A stretch of DNA of 64,000 nt from Paraburkholderia fungorum (lineage in GTDB: Bacteria > Pseudomonadota > Gammaproteobacteria > Burkholderiales > Burkholderiaceae): contig NZ_CADFGE010000002.1 of NCBI RefSeq assembly GCF_902833645.1, positions 774,419 to 838,418 of the forward strand, given 5' to 3'. The position numbers were made by a program, and so were the translations under genes. The notes beneath the pieces are model-generated. The model saw only the letters and a program-made list of their open reading frames with translations, did not search any database and was not told where the DNA came from. Shown here piece by piece: positions 26,488-36,714 of the stretch; the stretch's first letter is position 1; each line of letters starts with the position of its first letter.

Positions 26488-26736
26488 GGCGGATAGCTGG
26501 TTGAGAAACTTACGCTGCCGGCACGTTATCCGTGCTGCATACCGGCGTGCCCGGCCCGGCAGGATCGCGCGCTTCGACTGGCCCCATTATAGGTGCTGCG
26601 GCAAGCATGGCCGCCGACATGCGGCCGCCCAGGAGCATTAGTGTGATTATTGAATCCTTTCAGCCCTCGCCTATACTCAGTCATGCTGCCGCAACGCGCC
26701 GTAAGCAAAACGCCTGAATTCAGCGAGGAGTTGGGG

Positions 26737-27057
26737 ATGAACAAAGCCACGTTTCTGGCCGTGCAGCTCAACGTCGACGACATTGCGGCGTCGCCCGGTT
26801 TGGTCGAATTGCTGAACACGCATCTGGTTTTCGCGGCAGACGTCGCCGAGGCCGCCGACGCATTGGTTCAACTGGCCAGCATCGCGGGATTGTCCAGTGG
26901 CGTCGAAGCCAGCGTTGAGATTCCGGCTCTGGCCATCGAACGGCTGCGCGAGGCGCTCGACAATCTCAGCGGTTACGACGAATCCTGGTTGCTTGCGCTG
27001 GAACCCAGCCGCGCGCTGTTCGACGAAATCGGCCGACGGCATCGCACCCTGCATTAA
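26737..27057 (+). CDS. Hypothetical protein
   Basis: 106 aa from the ATG preceded by GAGGAGTTGGG; the frame extends upstream to 26650 without support. The sequence is largely helical (VVFAADVAEAADALVQLASIAG-like and IERLREALDNLSGYDESW segments) with no signal peptide or membrane segment. I do not recognise the family. The good ribosome site and codon usage make it a likely real gene. Confidence 0.62.
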   Translation: MNKATFLAVQLNVDDIAASPGLVELLNTHLVFAADVAEAADALVQLASIAGLSSGVEASVEIPALAIERLREALDNLSGYDESWLLALEPSRALFDEIGRRHRTLH

Positions 27058-27231
27058 AGCTGCGCTCGCGGACAACCCATCAGCACCCCCGCGCACCGAC
27101 GCGCACCCCGGCGCTCCCCATGCGCCGACGGTCCGCCAGTTTTCGCTCACCGCCCGAACCGCCTGATCGCCCGGCATACCTGAGCGTCGGCGCCATCCGA
27201 AGGTTTCGGGCGAGTCAACCGGAGGAACGCC

Positions 27232-28002
27232 GTGAAAAGTCTCCTGAACCGCCGTAGCGTGCTGGCAGGCCCATCGCATCTCGTGCAGGTCTCACGAGAG
27301 AACAGCGCCGATTCCGTATCGCCCGACGACAGTGAGGAGGCCGCGCTAGCCGCGGCGGCCGGCGTCGCTCCCGCTGGCTCCGCGGCCGGCTCACCCGCGG
27401 TTGCCCCGGCTGCGGAGCCGGCGCGGCCGGTGACGACGTTACGGCCGGTGCCGGTGGTGCCCTCGCAAGTCAGCGCGCGCGGCGTGCAGATGGCCGACAC
27501 CGCCGAAGTCGAATGGCTCGCCGAAGAAGAGGCGCTGACGCCGTTTCGCGTATTTCGCAGCTTCGCCTATTCGGTGAGCCTGTTGTTCCACGCAAAGGAA
27601 TTGACGTACTACGTCGCGCTGTATCAGGACGGCTCGTTGTGGCGCGCACTCAAAGCCGCCGACCTCGAAGCTGCGGAAACCGCCTTTCATCATTTCGAGG
27701 AACAGGCAACCCGGCTTTCGGATGGCGAGACGCGCCGCGCGCAACTCGAGGCGCAAAACGAGCAGTTGGCGCGCATGATCGCCCGCTCCGAGGCACAGGC
27801 CGAACGGTTGCGCTCGGATCTGCAACGGCGCGGCGCACAGGAACAGATCGTGTCGAACCGGCAGCATCAGGTGCGCAAGGAAGTGTCGCAACTGGAAGCG
27901 CAACGGGTGGCCGCGCAGGCACATCTGAACAAGGCGCATCGGCAGATTCACCAGCTCAATCTGACCAGCAACGAAGGGATTCCCCATTTGCCGAATCGGT
28001 GA
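27232..28002 (+). CDS. DUF2968-domain protein
   Basis: 256 aa. A disordered Ala/Pro/Gly-rich region (about 35-80) precedes the conserved DUF2968 part (AEVEWLAEEEALTPFRVFRSFAY ... ELTYYVALYQDGSLWRALKA). About 95 residues of coiled coil (150-245, e.g. QNEQLARMIARSEAQAERL) follow. The family is found in Burkholderia-group bacteria and has no assigned function. The start ATG/GTG choice is supported by CCGGAGGAACGCC. A terminator follows. Confidence 0.85.
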   Translation: MKSLLNRRSVLAGPSHLVQVSRENSADSVSPDDSEEAALAAAAGVAPAGSAAGSPAVAPAAEPARPVTTLRPVPVVPSQVSARGVQMADTAEVEWLAEEEALTPFRVFRSFAYSVSLLFHAKELTYYVALYQDGSLWRALKAADLEAAETAFHHFEEQATRLSDGETRRAQLEAQNEQLARMIARSEAQAERLRSDLQRRGAQEQIVSNRQHQVRKEVSQLEAQRVAAQAHLNKAHRQIHQLNLTSNEGIPHLPNR

Positions 28003-28071
28003 TGCCTGCTCCGAGATTGAGCTGGGATCGAGCTGAGATAGACCCAACGGCGAAGCAGTGCCGTAAACGAC

Positions 28072-28106
28072 AAAACGCCGCCCGACAATTCCGGGCGGCG
28101 TTTTTT
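28072..28106 (+). terminator. Intrinsic terminator
   Basis: AAAACGCCGCCCG and its complement around ACAATTC, then TTTTTT. It separates the DUF2968 gene from the convergent DUF4148 gene. Confidence 0.88.
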
Positions 28107-28159
28107 ACATTGCTCGCCGCCAATCAGCCTGGCGGCGTTTGCATCAGCTTCAGCGCGAT

Positions 28160-28477
28160 TTAGTTGCCGAAGTAGACCGAGTTGCGGTCATTGCCGCTCA
28201 CCGGACGGCCGGCTTGCGAGGTGCCTGCCATCGGTGCGCCGTAGCCGCTGTTCACAGCTTGAGCGGTGCCGTTCTGAGCATCGACACGTGCTTGTGCGGC
28301 TTGCAGGTTAGCCGGGTAGTCGACATGGTCGCCGATCGGGTTGTAACCGGCCTTTTCCAGTTGCACCAGTTGAGCGCGGACTTCAGCGCGCGTCAGGGGT
28401 TGGTTCGATTGGGCAAACGAGGCAACAGGCGCAACCAGAGCGGCGGCAACGACAACAGCAGAGATAAGGGACTTCAT
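28160..28477 (-). CDS. DUF4148-domain secreted protein
   Basis: 105 aa. The signal peptide is residues 1-22 (ending SFA-Q). The mature start is SNQPLTRAEVRAQLVQLEKAGYNP, the hallmark of DUF4148 proteins, which occur in many copies in Burkholderia-group genomes. The C-terminus is Gly/Asn-rich and disordered. A periplasmic location is inferred; the function is unknown. GGAGG precedes the ATG. Confidence 0.9.
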   Translation of the reverse strand: MKSLISAVVVAAALVAPVASFAQSNQPLTRAEVRAQLVQLEKAGYNPIGDHVDYPANLQAAQARVDAQNGTAQAVNSGYGAPMAGTSQAGRPVSGNDRNSVYFGN

Positions 28478-28742
28478 GATGTAAACCTCCAGAACTTGTA
28501 GTTAATGCGCCTTGGGACCTGTTGTCCGTAGCGCTTAAGTAGAAGTTTAGGAGCGTTGACATGTAGGGGAAACCCCTAAAACGACGAAACTCTATTGCGA
28601 TTTTCGAAACAGTAACCGGCCCGACGTACCGCCGCGCTATCAGTCCGATAGCTTTCAACAATAATCGCCTATCTCGATTTCAATCGCTCATGCGGCCCGG
28701 CGCGCCTTATGGCAAGCGCGCGCCGGGCCGCAATTCAAACGA

Positions 28743-30152
<1,410 letters not shown>

Positions 30153-30353
30153 GTGAATTCTCCAGAGTCCAATGAATGTCGAGACGCCGCGCCGGAAGGA
30201 ACGTCGGCGGGACGTCGAGGGTGAAAGGATAAAAGAAATGCCGGCTTGCCGCTCGCTGGCGCTCATGGGCGCCAGGCGAGTGGACTTTGCGCCGCGCGTG
30301 GGGCTTCGGGCGTCCACGCGCGGTCAATCGTTTTGTCAGACTCGTCCGACCCG

Positions 30354-30977
30354 TTAGCGTTTCCTGAACACCAGACTGAAATTGTTGGCCGGCATCGCGA
30401 TGGGTTCGTCGCACACCAATCCAAGCGACGCGCCCAGCGCTACCACGGTTTCCATTTCGCGAACGCCCCACGCCGGATCACGGCTGCGCAACTGCCAATC
30501 GAATGCCTCGTTGCTCGGGGAGGTATGCGCGCCGCCGCGTTTGTAAGGGCCGTACAGATACAGTACACCGCCCTCGGCAAGACGGCGGCTCGCGCCGTCG
30601 AACAGCGCTTGCGTCGCGCTCCACGGCGAAATGTGAATCATGTTGATACAAACCACGGCGTCGAGTTTGCCCTGCGCGTCGACACCCCAATCCGCCTGAT
30701 GCACGTCGAGAGCCAGCGGCACGCGCACGTTCGCCAGCCCTTCGTGCGCGGTCCATGCGGCAATCGACGCGCGTGCATCCGCATCGAGGTCGCTCGGCTG
30801 CCAGTCAAGTCCCGGAAGCGCGGCGGCGAAGCACACAGCGTGCTGACCCGTGCCGCTGGCGATTTCCAGCACGCGGCCGGTGGCGGGCAGCACCTCGCGC
30901 AATACGGCGAGAATCGGTTCGCGATTGCGTTCGGCGGACGGCGAGCGTTGCCGCAACGCCGGATGGGAATCAGTCAT
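30354..30977 (-). CDS. DUF938-family SAM-dependent methyltransferase
   Basis: 207 aa from the ATG at 30977 (a GTG two codons earlier is possible). The SAM-binding motif I reads VLEIASGTGQHAVCFA, with QPSDLD as the acidic loop, and DAVVCINMIHISPW is motif IV. YGPYKRGGAHTSPSNEAFDWQLRSRDP is the DUF938/UPF0585 hallmark. The substrate is unknown. It follows the PPOX-type gene by 12 bp and is probably co-transcribed. Confidence 0.9.
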   Translation of the reverse strand: MTDSHPALRQRSPSAERNREPILAVLREVLPATGRVLEIASGTGQHAVCFAAALPGLDWQPSDLDADARASIAAWTAHEGLANVRVPLALDVHQADWGVDAQGKLDAVVCINMIHISPWSATQALFDGASRRLAEGGVLYLYGPYKRGGAHTSPSNEAFDWQLRSRDPAWGVREMETVVALGASLGLVCDEPIAMPANNFSLVFRKR

Positions 30978-30989
30978 GTTCACTTTGTT

Positions 30990-31595
30990 TCAGTACAGCG
31001 CCGTGCGCACGCGTTCGGCGAGCTCACGGTCATAGGTCACCGCATCGAACTGCACGCCGTTGATGCGCCGGTGGATCTCACCCGCGCTCGGCAGGCGTGA
31101 ACGTTCGACATAATGCGCCGGATCCCACAGTTTCGAGCGCACCAGCGCCTTCGAGCAATGAAAATACACCGCGTCAACGTCGATCAGCAAAACGGTGCGC
31201 GGCAGTTTACCTTCGACGGCGAAACTGTCCAGCAATTCCGGATCGTTGGAAATGCGGCCGCGGCCGTTCACGCGCAAACTTTCGCCCACGCCCGGAATGA
31301 TGAACAGCAGCGCCAGATGCGGCTCGGCGATGATATTGCGCAGACTGTCGACGCGATTGTTGCCGATGCGGTCCGGCAGCGCGAGCGTGCGTTCGTCGAT
31401 CACGCGCACGAAGCCCGGCGCGTCGCCGCGCGGTGAACAGTCGAGGCCGTCGGGACCGGCGGTGGCGAGCACCACGAAGGGCGCGACCTCGATGAACGCG
31501 CGATAGTCTTCGTTCACGTAGGGAATCTCTTTGTTCACTGCGCGCTCGTGAGGCTGACCGTAGATTGCTTCGAGCTGTTCGATCGTCGTCAACAT
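30990..31595 (-). CDS. Pyridoxamine 5'-phosphate oxidase-family FMN flavoprotein (MSMEG_1061-like)
   Basis: 201 aa from MLTTIEQLEAIYGQP, with AAGGAACGCCG upstream; a far longer open frame upstream is an overlap with the sirtuin gene. The FMN-binding split barrel includes FVVLATAGPDGLDCSPRGDAPGFVRV, LPDRIGNNRVDSLRNIIAEPHLALLFIIPG and LRVNGRGRI. Members are small oxidoreductases without a defined physiological substrate. It lies between the sirtuin gene (126 bp upstream) and the DUF938 methyltransferase gene. Confidence 0.9.
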   Translation of the reverse strand: MLTTIEQLEAIYGQPHERAVNKEIPYVNEDYRAFIEVAPFVVLATAGPDGLDCSPRGDAPGFVRVIDERTLALPDRIGNNRVDSLRNIIAEPHLALLFIIPGVGESLRVNGRGRISNDPELLDSFAVEGKLPRTVLLIDVDAVYFHCSKALVRSKLWDPAHYVERSRLPSAGEIHRRINGVQFDAVTYDRELAERVRTALY

Positions 31596-31720
31596 CGGCG
31601 TTCCTTGGGTGTGGCGGTTTCTTGTGAAAGCAGCGCTGCGTGGGATAAAGATTATCGGCGATTTACGCGGGCCGCGCGGTTTCCGGCAACCAACCCACGC
31701 AACCTGCCCCCGCTGCGTAA

Positions 31721-32590
31721 CTAGTCCAGTGCGAGACGGCCCGCGAGCGCGGTCAGCGTATCGGCGCAGGGTGCGGCAATTTTCAGCGACAGCAACGGAT
31801 CGGCGCGCGTGCGCCCCAGATTGATCGCAACGATCGGCTTGCCCTGCTTCTGCGCCCACACGCAGAAGCGGTAGCCGGAATAAACCATCAGCGACGAGCC
31901 GACCACCAGCACGGCATCCGCCGCATCGAGCGCATGCGAAGCCGCTTCGACGCGCTCGCGCGGCACGCTTTCGCCGAAGAACACCACCGAAGGTTTCAGC
32001 AAACCGCCACAGTTCGTGCATGCCGGAACGCGAAAAGATTCCAGATCGTGCCACTCCAGATGCGCGTCGCCGTCAGCCGCGGTTTCGGCAGTGACGTTCA
32101 GCAGCGCGGGATTCCCGGCTTCGAGCGTCTGCTGGATCGACGCCCGCGTATGCTGCATACCGCAGTCCAGACACGTCACGCCATCAATGCCGCCGTGCAG
32201 CTCGATCACTTCGCGGCTGCCCGCGCGCTGATGCAAACCGTCGACGTTCTGCGTAACGAGCGTCGGCACATGGCCCGCTGCCTCGAGCCGCGCCAATGCG
32301 GTATGCGCGGCGTTGGGCTGCGCGTTGGCCACGACCGGCCAGCCGACCATGCTGCGGGCCCAATAGCGCTGACGCATCGCGGCCGTGCCGAGAAATTCCT
32401 GCAGCGTGATTGGCGGCGAACGCTTCCATGCGCCGTTGTCGTCGCGATAGCCTGGAATGCCGGAGTCGGTGCTAATGCCCGCGCCGGTCAGCACGAACAG
32501 ACGCGGATAGCGCTGCACGAAGGTATGCAGGTCGTCCAGCGTGTGCGATGCGTTGAAGGGTTCGACGTATGCGGACTGGGGGTCGGTCAT
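31721..32590 (-). CDS. SIR2-family NAD-dependent protein deacylase
   Basis: 289 aa from MTDPQSAYVEP. The NAD site is GAGISTDSGIPGYRD, QNVDGLHQRAG supplies base contacts, and ELHGG holds the catalytic His. Two Cys pairs (CLDCGMQH and CTNCGG) bind zinc. The spacing between the two Cys pairs is longer than in CobB, resembling class II (SIRT4-like) sirtuins. It removes acyl groups from lysines using NAD. A small oxidoreductase-like gene is just upstream in the same direction. Confidence 0.92.
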   Translation of the reverse strand: MTDPQSAYVEPFNASHTLDDLHTFVQRYPRLFVLTGAGISTDSGIPGYRDDNGAWKRSPPITLQEFLGTAAMRQRYWARSMVGWPVVANAQPNAAHTALARLEAAGHVPTLVTQNVDGLHQRAGSREVIELHGGIDGVTCLDCGMQHTRASIQQTLEAGNPALLNVTAETAADGDAHLEWHDLESFRVPACTNCGGLLKPSVVFFGESVPRERVEAASHALDAADAVLVVGSSLMVYSGYRFCVWAQKQGKPIVAINLGRTRADPLLSLKIAAPCADTLTALAGRLALD

Positions 32591-32640
32591 GACGGGGAGA
32601 AGGTGTGGCTGCGGCCTGGGTGTGAAAGCTGAAACGCCGG

Positions 32641-32862
32641 TTAGCGGCGCGTGCGCGGCTTGCTCTGCCGCTCGCGCGCGGTTCGCGCCGCCGGCGCCGC
32701 TTGCCTTGCTTGCCATTCGGCGAGCGCTGACTGATAGCGCTCGAGCGCTTCATCGTAGAGATCGAAGACACACGGATTGCAGCCGCTATGACAACAATCT
32801 TCGAGCTCGGGCTGCACGGGCGGCACCGGCTGCGGGTCGTCCTTGGGTGTGGCTCGGGGCAC
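32641..32862 (-). CDS. Oxidoreductase-like domain protein (small, Cys-rich)
   Basis: 73 aa. The core EDCCHSGCNPCVFDLYDEALERYQSALAEW matches the oxidoreductase-like N-terminal domain (CC-x-SGC-x2-C-V-x-D-x-Y). The C-terminus is basic and disordered (Arg/Ala/Lys). Its function in bacteria is not defined. It is 50 bp upstream of the sirtuin gene. Confidence 0.85.
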   Translation of the reverse strand: MPRATPKDDPQPVPPVQPELEDCCHSGCNPCVFDLYDEALERYQSALAEWQARQAAPAARTARERQSKPRTRR

Positions 32863-33009
32863 GGTGAATCGCTTTGTCGAAAAGGCGGGAAACGCTCAGT
32901 ATAAGTTGATCTCCCGCGCGGCGCGCGGCGGCGCTCCGGGCTGAACGCGCGCCTGCAAAGCCCGCCCAGGCCGCTCCTGCAAGCCGCTCGCCCCGCGAAG
33001 CCCCGCCTT

Positions 33010-33774
33010 TCAGCCTCTGCCGACGAACGGCATCTTGCTCGCCATGATCGTCATGAACTGCACGTTCGCCGACAACGGCAACTCCGCCATATGCAGCACC
33101 GCGTCGGCAACATGTTGCACGTCCATCAACGGTTCGACCGCGATTTCGCCGTTTGCCTGCGGTACGCCTCGGGCCATCCGCTCGGCCATCTCCGTCGCGG
33201 CATTGCCGATGTCGATCTGCCCGCACACGATGTCGTATTTGCGGCCGTCGAGCGAAACCGCTTTCGTGATGCCGGTAATCGCGTGCTTGGTCGCGGTATA
33301 GGCGATGCTGTTCGGCCGCGGCGCATGCGCGGAAATCGAGCCGTTGTTGATGATGCGGCCGCCCCGCGGCGTCTGCGCTTTCATCAGGCCGAAGGCCGCG
33401 CGCGTGCAGAGAAACACGCCGGTAAGATTGGTGTCGACCACCGAGCGCCATTCTTCGATATCGAGTTCGTCGATATCCACCGGCGAGCCATTGCGGCCCG
33501 CGTTATTGAACAGCACGTCGAGCCGGCCTCGCCACGTGCGGATCGTGTCGAACAGCGCGGCGACGCTGTCGGCGTCCGTCACGTCGCAAGCCACGGCAAG
33601 CGCGTCGCCACCCCGTTGCCGCGCTTCTTCGGCCACGGCGTCGAGCGGCGCCTGGCGGCGACCGGCCAGCGCGACGCTATAGCCGTGTTCCAGCAGCCTG
33701 AGCGCACAGGCTCGGCCGATGCCGCTGCCCGCGCCCGTCACCAGCGCCACTTTCCTGATTCCCGTTCCCGTCAC
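33010..33774 (-). CDS. SDR-family oxidoreductase
   Basis: 254 aa if translation starts at the second of two GTG codons 6 nt after AAGGAGA; an ATG at 33807 would add 11 residues and include the ribosome site. The cofactor motif is TGAGSGIG, followed by NNAG, a Ser in [10 protein letters not shown] and the catalytic YTATK. The C-terminal region ([21 protein letters not shown]) resembles DhrS/YdfG-like enzymes. AGRR suggests NADP. No partner gene is evident. Confidence 0.9.
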   Translation of the reverse strand: MTGTGIRKVALVTGAGSGIGRACALRLLEHGYSVALAGRRQAPLDAVAEEARQRGGDALAVACDVTDADSVAALFDTIRTWRGRLDVLFNNAGRNGSPVDIDELDIEEWRSVVDTNLTGVFLCTRAAFGLMKAQTPRGGRIINNGSISAHAPRPNSIAYTATKHAITGITKAVSLDGRKYDIVCGQIDIGNAATEMAERMARGVPQANGEIAVEPLMDVQHVADAVLHMAELPLSANVQFMTIMASKMPFVGRG

Positions 33775-33893
33775 CACGACTCTCCTTGTTGCGTAGATGC
33801 GCTGCACGCGACACGTCCGGCAGGGCCAGGCTATCGATCAGTCCAGCCGATCAATCCAGTGCGCGGTCGTACGGGTTCGCGAACAGCGATTTC

Positions 33894-33914
33894 CTATCCG
33901 CCGAAGGCGGATAG
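33894..33914. other. Perfect 9-bp hairpin with GAA loop
   Basis: CTATCCGCC and its complement flank GAA, followed by TTT on the plus strand. It is a possible weak terminator or stem structure in a 519-bp gap without an intact gene. Confidence 0.4.
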
Positions 33915-34070
33915 TTTGGCCTTAGCACCATACAGCAGCGGATCGTCCATCACAAATGCAAAGGCACGGCGGTCTTCACGTTGGGTAAGGATTCCGAAAA
34001 CGCGACCTGGCCGTTCTGGATCAGCGGAATCAATCATCCGGCGGCCCGACACGAACGCATGGATGCCTGA
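33915..34070 (+). pseudogene. Candidate 3' remnant of an unrecognised gene
   Basis: A 51-codon plus-strand frame without a plausible start ends in TGA. Its sequence (KCKGTAVFTLGKDSENA ... PFWISGINHPAARHERMDA) is protein-like, and its third-position GC is about 70%, higher than in the opposite frame covering the same bases. It begins directly after a stop codon and a hairpin. It looks like the surviving tail of a gene whose 5' part was lost. I do not recognise the family. The rest of 33775-34293 shows nothing else clear. Confidence 0.35.
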
Positions 34071-34293
34071 CCGGTAAACCCGGCGAAGTCGGCGCTGAGG
34101 GACGGGCCAGCTTGTCCGGCGTGAAATCACGGACATCGCGACGCATAACGTCTTTCAACGTGCTTTCATTAGTTGTCTTTCCGGTGCAACACGATGCCGA
34201 TCGGCGCATCAATGGTATTGTTCGCCGTTGCGCGCCGCATGCGCAATTCAAGCTCTTCCCCGGATGGTGGAAGGAAGACAGGAAGCACGCTTT

Positions 34294-35151
34294 ATGAACC
34301 AACTCTTCACACAGCCGCAAGGTGCTGAGGCCGCGCCGCAGCGCCGCTGGCCGCGCACCGGCTACCCCCCAATGCTCACGGCCACCGCCGCCTGGCACGT
34401 ATTGGTGCTGGCCGGATGCCTGCTGATGCCCTCGGCGTGGCCGTGGTGGCTGGCCGCGATCTTCGCGAATCACGCTATTTTCACCGTGGCCGGCCTGCTG
34501 CCGCGCACCTCGCTGCTCGGCCCTAACTGGACTCGCCTGCCGGTCGGCGCGCGCAACGCGGACGCGATCGCATTGACCATCGACGACGGTCCCGATCCCG
34601 TCGTCACCCCGCAAGTGCTCGATCTGCTCGACGCCTTCAAGGTGCGCGCCACCTTCTTCTGCATCGGCGAGAAAGCACAACGCCATCCGGAGATCGCACG
34701 CGACATCGTTGCACGCGGCCACGCGCTGGAAAACCATTCGCAGGTTCACCTGCACACGTTCTCGATCACGTTTCCAGCCGCACTCACACGCGAAATCGAC
34801 GCGGCGCAACGTACCTTCGAAGCATTGAGCGGCGAGCGGCCCATGTTCTTCCGTGCCCCGGCGGGTTTGCGCAACATCTTTCTCGAGCCCGTGCTGAGCA
34901 AGCTCGATTTGCGGCTCGCGGCGTGGACGCGGCGTGGTTACGACACGCGCGAGCGCGATCCGCAAGTCGTCGCGCACCGGCTGCTCGACGGCCTTGCCCC
35001 GCGCGACATTCTGCTACTGCACGACGGCAATGCCGCGCTCACCATCGACGGCAAACCGCTGATACTCGCAGTCCTGCCGCGTGTGATCGACGAAGCCCGC
35101 CGGCGGCATTTGCGTTTCGTGACCCTGCGTGAAGCGCGTATCGACGACTGA
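34294..35151 (+). CDS. Polysaccharide deacetylase (NodB/CE4) membrane-anchored
   Basis: 285 aa from MNQLFTQPQ. Two hydrophobic segments (about 28-70) anchor it in the inner membrane. The CE4 domain begins at ALTIDDGPDP: Asp97 is the catalytic base and Asp98 a metal ligand. NHSQVH provides the two metal His (148 and 152), and RAPAGLRN is motif 3. The C-terminal LLHDGN segment holds the last conserved His. It deacetylates an N-acetylglucosamine-containing glycan; the substrate is unknown. Confidence 0.92.
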   Translation: MNQLFTQPQGAEAAPQRRWPRTGYPPMLTATAAWHVLVLAGCLLMPSAWPWWLAAIFANHAIFTVAGLLPRTSLLGPNWTRLPVGARNADAIALTIDDGPDPVVTPQVLDLLDAFKVRATFFCIGEKAQRHPEIARDIVARGHALENHSQVHLHTFSITFPAALTREIDAAQRTFEALSGERPMFFRAPAGLRNIFLEPVLSKLDLRLAAWTRRGYDTRERDPQVVAHRLLDGLAPRDILLLHDGNAALTIDGKPLILAVLPRVIDEARRRHLRFVTLREARIDD

Positions 35152-35235
35152 ATCGGCGCCCTTTCGCAGGGCTTAGCCGCTGGCTCGGCGGCGAGCCACG
35201 CAAACGCCGCCTCGCATCCTTCTCACACGCGGCGG

Positions 35236-36645
35236 TTACACCCGAAAATCCGCCGCCATGTCTTCGTCCGTGCGCGCCTCGAGCTCGCCGCTGCGGCAGG
35301 CTTTCAGAAACACGTCGTAATCGCGTTCCACCTGGTCCGCGTAGCTGGTGGCATAGCCGGTGAGGGATTCCGCGAACTGATCGCCACGGCCGATGTACGC
35401 GCTGACTTCGATCGCCTGGCCACTTGCCTTGGCATGCGCGCGCGCCATGATCCAGCCGCACAGTTTCGCGTAGCCTTCGAGGAGGTCCGTGTCGAACAGC
35501 TCGATGTTCGCCGACAACTTCATGTCGCGCAGTTGCCGGAAGTAGAAGTGGCGCCCTGACGGCCCGCTCGCCCAGCCGAGAAAAATATCGCTCGCTGCCT
35601 GCAGCATGCGCTGCCCGCGAACCACCCGCTCGCCCTCATGCTTGAGCGAGGGCGCCTTGTAGTACTGCGCGATCACCGAAGGCCGTGCCTCCTTGATCTG
35701 GATGAACAGCGGCTTGCCCATGTGATCGACGTTCAGCAGCACAAGGCAACGTGTGCCCACGCTGCCCACGCCTACTACCTTGAACACCAGGTCCTGTGCC
35801 GTGAAGTGGCTCAGCAACTCTCGCCGATCGTGCGACAAGGTTTTCAGGTATTCGCTCCACGTCCGCTCGATCAGCTTGCTCCAGTTGGCGGTCGTGAACC
35901 AGTCGTCGTCGGCAGAAAACAGCGTATTGACGCCATGCACATGAAAGAGCCCGGGCGGCGCATCGCGAATCGACCAGCGATTGCCATCGAATTCGGCCAT
36001 TTTCTCCAGCAGGCTTTCGTGGGTACGGCCCGCCGCTTTCTCCATGCCACGGCGCACGACGCGGCGACGCTCCGGCGTCAACGCTGTCTCGGCCATCAGA
36101 TCGAAGGTGATACGGTCGTACCAGAGTTCAAGCGCGCCGCATTGCGCGTATTGCGCCATACGGTCGCGATATTCTGTGGCGGCGGTCATTACCAGATGCT
36201 CCGCCGTGCCGCGGCTCAAACGCATATGGCGCGCGGCCACCACGAGGCTCGCGGTCAGGCGCTTCAAGTCCCATTCGAATGGGCCCGTTGCCACTTCGTC
36301 GAAATCGTTCAGGTCGAATACGAGTTGACGCTCCGGCGTCGCGAAGCCGCCGAAATTCATCAGATGGCCGTCGCCGCATATCGGCATGGAGAGACCTGTG
36401 TCGGGCACCCGGCTCAGATCGTGAGCCTGAATGATCGCGGTGCCGCGAAAGAACGTGAATGGCGACACCGACATGCGCCCGTAGCGCAACGGCACGAGCT
36501 TTTCGACCCGCCCTTCGCTGCTTTGCTTCAGCAGCTCGATCGGGTTGCGATGCAATTCGCCCACCGTGCGATGGCTCGACCGCTTCGAGTGTTCGCGGGC
36601 GGCGCGGCCACGGGCTTCCCGTTCGGCGATGGTGCTGGCTCTCAT
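35236..36645 (-). CDS. DUF2252-domain protein
   Basis: 469 aa from the ATG behind CGGAGAAGAAC. The pattern (PLRYGRMSVSPFTFFRGTA, GDGHLMNFGGFATPERQLVFDLNDFDE, GPFEWDLKRLTASL and later FKVVGVGSVGTRCLVLL with LFIQIKEA) is diagnostic of DUF2252. The GDxHxxNFG and FDLNDFD segments recall kinase-like catalytic and metal loops, so a phosphotransferase-like fold is likely; that is inference. No substrate is known. Confidence 0.92.
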   Translation of the reverse strand: MRASTIAEREARGRAAREHSKRSSHRTVGELHRNPIELLKQSSEGRVEKLVPLRYGRMSVSPFTFFRGTAIIQAHDLSRVPDTGLSMPICGDGHLMNFGGFATPERQLVFDLNDFDEVATGPFEWDLKRLTASLVVAARHMRLSRGTAEHLVMTAATEYRDRMAQYAQCGALELWYDRITFDLMAETALTPERRRVVRRGMEKAAGRTHESLLEKMAEFDGNRWSIRDAPPGLFHVHGVNTLFSADDDWFTTANWSKLIERTWSEYLKTLSHDRRELLSHFTAQDLVFKVVGVGSVGTRCLVLLNVDHMGKPLFIQIKEARPSVIAQYYKAPSLKHEGERVVRGQRMLQAASDIFLGWASGPSGRHFYFRQLRDMKLSANIELFDTDLLEGYAKLCGWIMARAHAKASGQAIEVSAYIGRGDQFAESLTGYATSYADQVERDYDVFLKACRSGELEARTDEDMAADFRV

Positions 36646-36714
36646 GTTCTTCTCCGGTTTTTGTATGAATTTACTATCGGTTCCAAAGACTGCTTCTGCC
36701 GGCACGGCGAGCTG

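Noticed and set aside
33894..34136. 80-aa minus-strand frame in the 33.8-34.3 kb gap
   Set aside because: Its third-position GC is lower than that of the plus-strand frame over the same bases, and it has no domain or ribosome site.
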